The notes below the pieces were generated by a model. That model saw nothing but the letters and a program-made list of their open reading frames with translations. It had not been told where the DNA came from and did no database searches. A DNA stretch of 64,000 nt from the NCBI GenBank assembly GCA_934096275.1, contig CAKOLK010000004.1:6981-70980 (forward strand), given 5' to 3'. The DNA is from an uncultured Bacilli bacterium (GTDB lineage Bacteria > Bacillota_I > Bacilli_A > RF39 > UBA660). Position numbers and translations under genes: made by a program. Positions 61,488-64,000 of the stretch are shown piece after piece (position 1 is the first letter of the stretch; every line of letters begins with the position of its first letter).

Positions 61488-62993
61488 TCAACTGATACTA
61501 AGTTGATATGGTAGTTCCGAAGTCCCATCTCCACCTGAAATCTTTACGTTAGATGAAAGACTTAGGACTGGGCGCGCGCCAAGCTCGCTGTAGTAGACGT
61601 TGTCGTTGACGACGTTGCCGTTAACATCAACAACGAAAGCGAGGCTTTCATAATCTGAACTCTGCGGAAGTAACCATTCATATTGTGATTTATCTAACCA
61701 ATTATTTGTTGTTTTACAATTAGAGTCTTCATTGTAATATCCTAATCCTTTTGAACATTCTTTTGATGCTCCGTATCCATAATCACTTGCATACATTAAT
61801 GCTATTTTTTTACTTGCATCATTTTGCATTATTGGATTTGTTTCATAATAATATTCTGTTCTATTTGCATCATTTTTTCTTTCATACTGCCACATTATAT
61901 CTGATGTGAATGTGTCATCGGCCCAGTCATATCCTCCAAGATAGTATTTTGTTGTACCTATCATATTTTGTGCATCAGTACTTAATGTATTATAATAATC
62001 ATTATTTAAATATGTATTTAATGTTCCTGTTACCCAATTATTATATGAACTAGTTGTTGTATCTTGTGTTGTATTCCAATATTTATCTCCTATTGAGGTA
62101 TCTCTTATTATTTTTATTCTATTTTCTACATTACCATCTGTATCTTCAGTAGGTATTATTCCTATTATTCTCCATGCTTCATTATTAAATGTTACATAAT
62201 TTGCTACATTTCCACCACGATATCTATATTCTGTTGCAAACTTACTATCTACTTGTAATGTATTATCTATTGTATGAGTTATTTTTTCAATACCATCAGT
62301 ACCAACTTTAGATTTAGCAAAAGTAAGCGCATAATCTTCTTTTACTGGTGCAGCTTCATTATTAATATTTACTCTAAATCTATAACTATATTTCTTTTCA
62401 TTAAACTTATTTGTATCTACACTTGCATCAATCCATGCTCTTAGTCTATAACTTGTTGTTACTTCTTTCTTATTGTTTGAAAATATTTCTTCTTGTGATT
62501 TTAGTACATATTGATTTAGTTTATCTATTGTAGTAGGTTCGACAACAACAGTTTCATTACCATTTTCTACTTTAGTAAGATAAACTTTAATTTCACTATC
62601 ACTTAAAGGATTATCTACTGTTATTGGTTCTAATACTATGTTATAATTTAGTTTCCTTTGTGTACTATCATTTGTTCTTGTTCTTATATAAGATAATACT
62701 TTAAAGTCAAAGTAATTAGAAAGTATTTTTCCCTCACTATCTTTTATAGGTAATGCATTATTCATACCTATTTCATTTGACTCACTATAACTCATTTTTA
62801 CTTGTCCTGATTGTATTGTATTTGAGCCAGTCAATAAATCGTTTGCAGACATCCATATTGCATATGTTCCTAAAGATACTAGTGCTATACTGAATAATGA
62901 TAAAAATATCATAAATAACACTTTCTTTCTCTTAGAATTAGCTAATTTGCCCCCCCCCATACGAATATTTGTTTTCCATAGTTTTACCTCCAT
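61488..62993 (-). CDS. TasA-like, lectin-like surface protein with VR and N-terminal poly-G (copy D)
   Basis: Open frame of 501 aa from ATG 62993, but that ATG is part of the Shine-Dalgarno GGAGG. The natural start is ATG 62979 (MENKYSY), for which 9 G is out of phase (8 or 11 needed) and stops after about 13 codons. The protein has a SipW-type signal (KKVLFMIFLSLFSIALVSLG), the TasA-like segment of copies A and B (SGQVKMSYSESNEIGMNNAL), then the C-terminal domain of copies C and 6210 (TFNNEAWRIIGIIPTED). It is therefore a chimera of the two architectures. The GC-rich end is a VR. Confidence 0.8.
   Translation of the reverse strand: MEVKLWKTNIRMGGGKLANSKRKKVLFMIFLSLFSIALVSLGTYAIWMSANDLLTGSNTIQSGQVKMSYSESNEIGMNNALPIKDSEGKILSNYFDFKVLSYIRTRTNDSTQRKLNYNIVLEPITVDNPLSDSEIKVYLTKVENGNETVVVEPTTIDKLNQYVLKSQEEIFSNNKKEVTTSYRLRAWIDASVDTNKFNEKKYSYRFRVNINNEAAPVKEDYALTFAKSKVGTDGIEKITHTIDNTLQVDSKFATEYRYRGGNVANYVTFNNEAWRIIGIIPTEDTDGNVENRIKIIRDTSIGDKYWNTTQDTTTSSYNNWVTGTLNTYLNNDYYNTLSTDAQNMIGTTKYYLGGYDWADDTFTSDIMWQYERKNDANRTEYYYETNPIMQNDASKKIALMYASDYGYGASKECSKGLGYYNEDSNCKTTNNWLDKSQYEWLLPQSSDYESLAFVVDVNGNVVNDNVYYSELGARPVLSLSSNVKISGGDGTSELPYQLSIS
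61548..61676 (-). other. Putative DGR variable region (VR), copy D
   Basis: 129 nt, same length and ends as 46728-46856. The core reads mostly NNC codons (AAC, GTC, GAC, TAC, AGC). It is unlike the AT-rich coding sequence just upstream and downstream. Confidence 0.8.
62950..62958 (-). repeat. Homopolymeric G9 tract in surface gene D
   Basis: Nine C on the plus strand, flanked as the tracts at 708-718 and 47703-47712 (TTCGTAT before, CAAA after, on the coding strand). Confidence 0.85.
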
Positions 62994-63019
62994 AGTTTAT
63001 TATAAGTTAATTCTATAAC

Positions 63020-63044
63020 AAAAAAAGTACTTTTTCAAGTACTA
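63020..63044 (-). terminator. Terminator, copy 3 of the repeated intergenic hairpin
   Basis: AGTACTT/AAGTACT plus T run, with the adjoining TTGTTATAGAATTAA shared with the dockerin gene leader at about 768-785. It closes the SDR gene. Confidence 0.75.
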
Positions 63045-63073
63045 TTTAATTCTTTTATAAGATTTCTCTATTA

Positions 63074-63850
63074 TTAAACTAATGCTCCTCCTCCATCAAC
63101 AATTATAAATTGTCCTTGTACATAACTCGAAGCATCACTAGATAAATAAAGTATTGTACCATTAAGTTCTTTTTCATTACCAGGTCTACCAGTTGGGTTT
63201 AGCATATTATAACCATTTAAAAACTCTTCGCTTTTAAATAATGTATCTTTAGTCATACCAGTTTTAAATAATGCTGGTCCAATAGCATTTACAGTAATCC
63301 CATATTTTGCATAAGAACAAGCCATTCCAGTAGTTAACCCTAAAACAGCAGCTTTCGAAGCATTATAACTATGTCTTATAAATATATCATTTTTATCTGC
63401 AATTACTGCATTAACTGAAGCAATATTTACTATCTTTCCATATCTTCTTTCCTTCATACGAGGTATTATATATTTACTAAGTAAATACATTCCTTTTACA
63501 TTAACATTAAATGACTTATCCCATTCATCTTCCGTTAATGTTTCTACTCCTCCACGTACTGCTACTCCAGCATTATTAAGTAATATATCTATATGAGAAA
63601 ATACTTTTAATACTTTACTTACTGCATCTTTAACTTGTACTTCTTTAGTAACATCACACTCTATAGCAATTACCTTTCTACCTAGTTTTTCTATTTCTTC
63701 TTTTACTTTTTCTAAATCATTTTCATTTAAATCTAATAAAGCAACATCAGCTCCATACTCTGCATACATAATCGCAGCATCATGCCCAAGTCCTGAAGAT
63801 GCTCCAGTAACTACTGCTACTTTTCCCTCTAAATTAAACATATCTTTCAT
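63074..63850 (-). CDS. Short-chain dehydrogenase/reductase
   Basis: 258 aa, classical SDR. NAD(P) site VAVVTGASSGLGHDAA, ALLDLNENDLE (Asp after beta 2 suggests NAD), NNAGVAV, catalytic Ser in VNIASVNAV, YNASKAAVLG. C-terminal QGQFIIVDGGGA. Closest in feel to gluconate 5-dehydrogenase/3-oxoacyl reductase types; the substrate cannot be fixed. Monocistronic, with AGGGA upstream. Confidence 0.9.
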   Translation of the reverse strand: MKDMFNLEGKVAVVTGASSGLGHDAAIMYAEYGADVALLDLNENDLEKVKEEIEKLGRKVIAIECDVTKEVQVKDAVSKVLKVFSHIDILLNNAGVAVRGGVETLTEDEWDKSFNVNVKGMYLLSKYIIPRMKERRYGKIVNIASVNAVIADKNDIFIRHSYNASKAAVLGLTTGMACSYAKYGITVNAIGPALFKTGMTKDTLFKSEEFLNGYNMLNPTGRPGNEKELNGTILYLSSDASSYVQGQFIIVDGGGALV

Positions 63851-64000
63851 ACATATCCCTCCATAACAATTATATTATTAGAACCAATATTTGTAAATAA
63901 AAAAAAACATTTCACAAGGAAATTATAAATTGAAAAATTAAGTGTCCGATTGTGACATAAAAAAAGACACATAGAATTACCTATGATACAATGCAAGTGC
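63851..64000. other. Right-edge intergenic region
   Basis: AT-rich leader of the SDR gene. A weak hairpin (CATAG/CTATG near 63969-63985, preceded by an A run) could be the terminator of a gene beyond the edge. Nothing else is seen. Confidence 0.3.

Overview
The window is very AT-rich DNA with dense, short-spaced bacterial genes, most of them on the minus strand. The gene content points to a spore-forming, low-GC Bacillota from the Bacilli/Erysipelotrichia/RF39-like side: a sporulation set (gpr, spoIIP, a SigK-type sigma factor, a CotD-like coat protein, two YjcZ-like micropeptides) sits among standard Bacillota housekeeping genes. TGA is used as a stop, so this is not a Mycoplasma-type code. 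Lineage is an inference from gene content, not a measurement.

Core regions. Lon is at 1.7-4.0 kb. The rpsT/gpr/spoIIP block at 8.4-11 kb has the same divergent layout as in Bacillus. A suf operon (sufC, a short sufD, sufS, sufU, no sufB) is at 12.3-15.3 kb. HIT protein, PrsA, RecX and RNA polymerase omega follow at 16-19 kb, and Ffh, SPFH and NfeD at 22.5-25.3 kb. SigK, UppP, tRNA-Arg(ACG), YqeH and YqeG lie at 36-41 kb, RseP and CdsA at 47.7-49.6 kb, and YbaK, HAD, Maf, serine hydrolase, DTD, RelA/SpoT, ComN-like and TruB at 52.7-59.2 kb.

The most unusual content is a dispersed family of surface proteins. Five have an N-terminal membrane or TasA-like segment and a large C-terminal domain (4.1, 6.2, 40.9, 46.7 and 61.5 kb); a sixth, cut by the window edge, carries dockerin repeats. 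In two pairs (4.1/40.9 kb and 46.7/61.5 kb) the last part of the gene is an abrupt GC-rich patch. The patches have equal length within a pair (147 and 129 nt), identical ends, and differences concentrated at positions 1 and 2 of NNC/NNT codons. This is the footprint of adenine-directed mutagenesis by a diversity-generating retroelement (DGR). No reverse transcriptase or template repeat is visible here, so the machinery would act in trans. Three of the family (0.7, 47.7 and 62.9 kb) also have a run of 9-11 G just after the start codon. In all three, the run puts the gene out of frame with its Shine-Dalgarno-proximal start, which suggests slipped-strand phase variation. Two genes carry both devices.

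Other accessory systems: a type III toxin-antitoxin locus (two 49-nt RNA repeats with covarying stems, a terminator and a ToxN/AbiQ-like toxin) at 15.4-16.1 kb; a convergent, type I toxin-antitoxin-like micro-locus at 8.1-8.35 kb; a compact two-peptide bacteriocin operon (C39-peptidase ABC exporter, two double-glycine peptides with GxxxG motifs, a small membrane protein) at 44.1-46.6 kb; and an eleven-gene operon at 25.4-34.7 kb. That operon combines two HAD phosphatases (one EcbF/BcbF-like), a PHP phosphoesterase, a nucleotidyltransferase-kinase fusion, a membrane glycosyltransferase, two APH-fold kinase-like proteins, a Cys-His-Asp acyltransferase-like protein, an HPr-kinase-like protein and two Nudix hydrolases, behind a strong promoter and a 30-residue leader peptide with a terminator. 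Its product is not known to me. There is also an unassigned structured RNA at 20.9-21.0 kb and a gene broken by one in-frame TAA at 43 kb.
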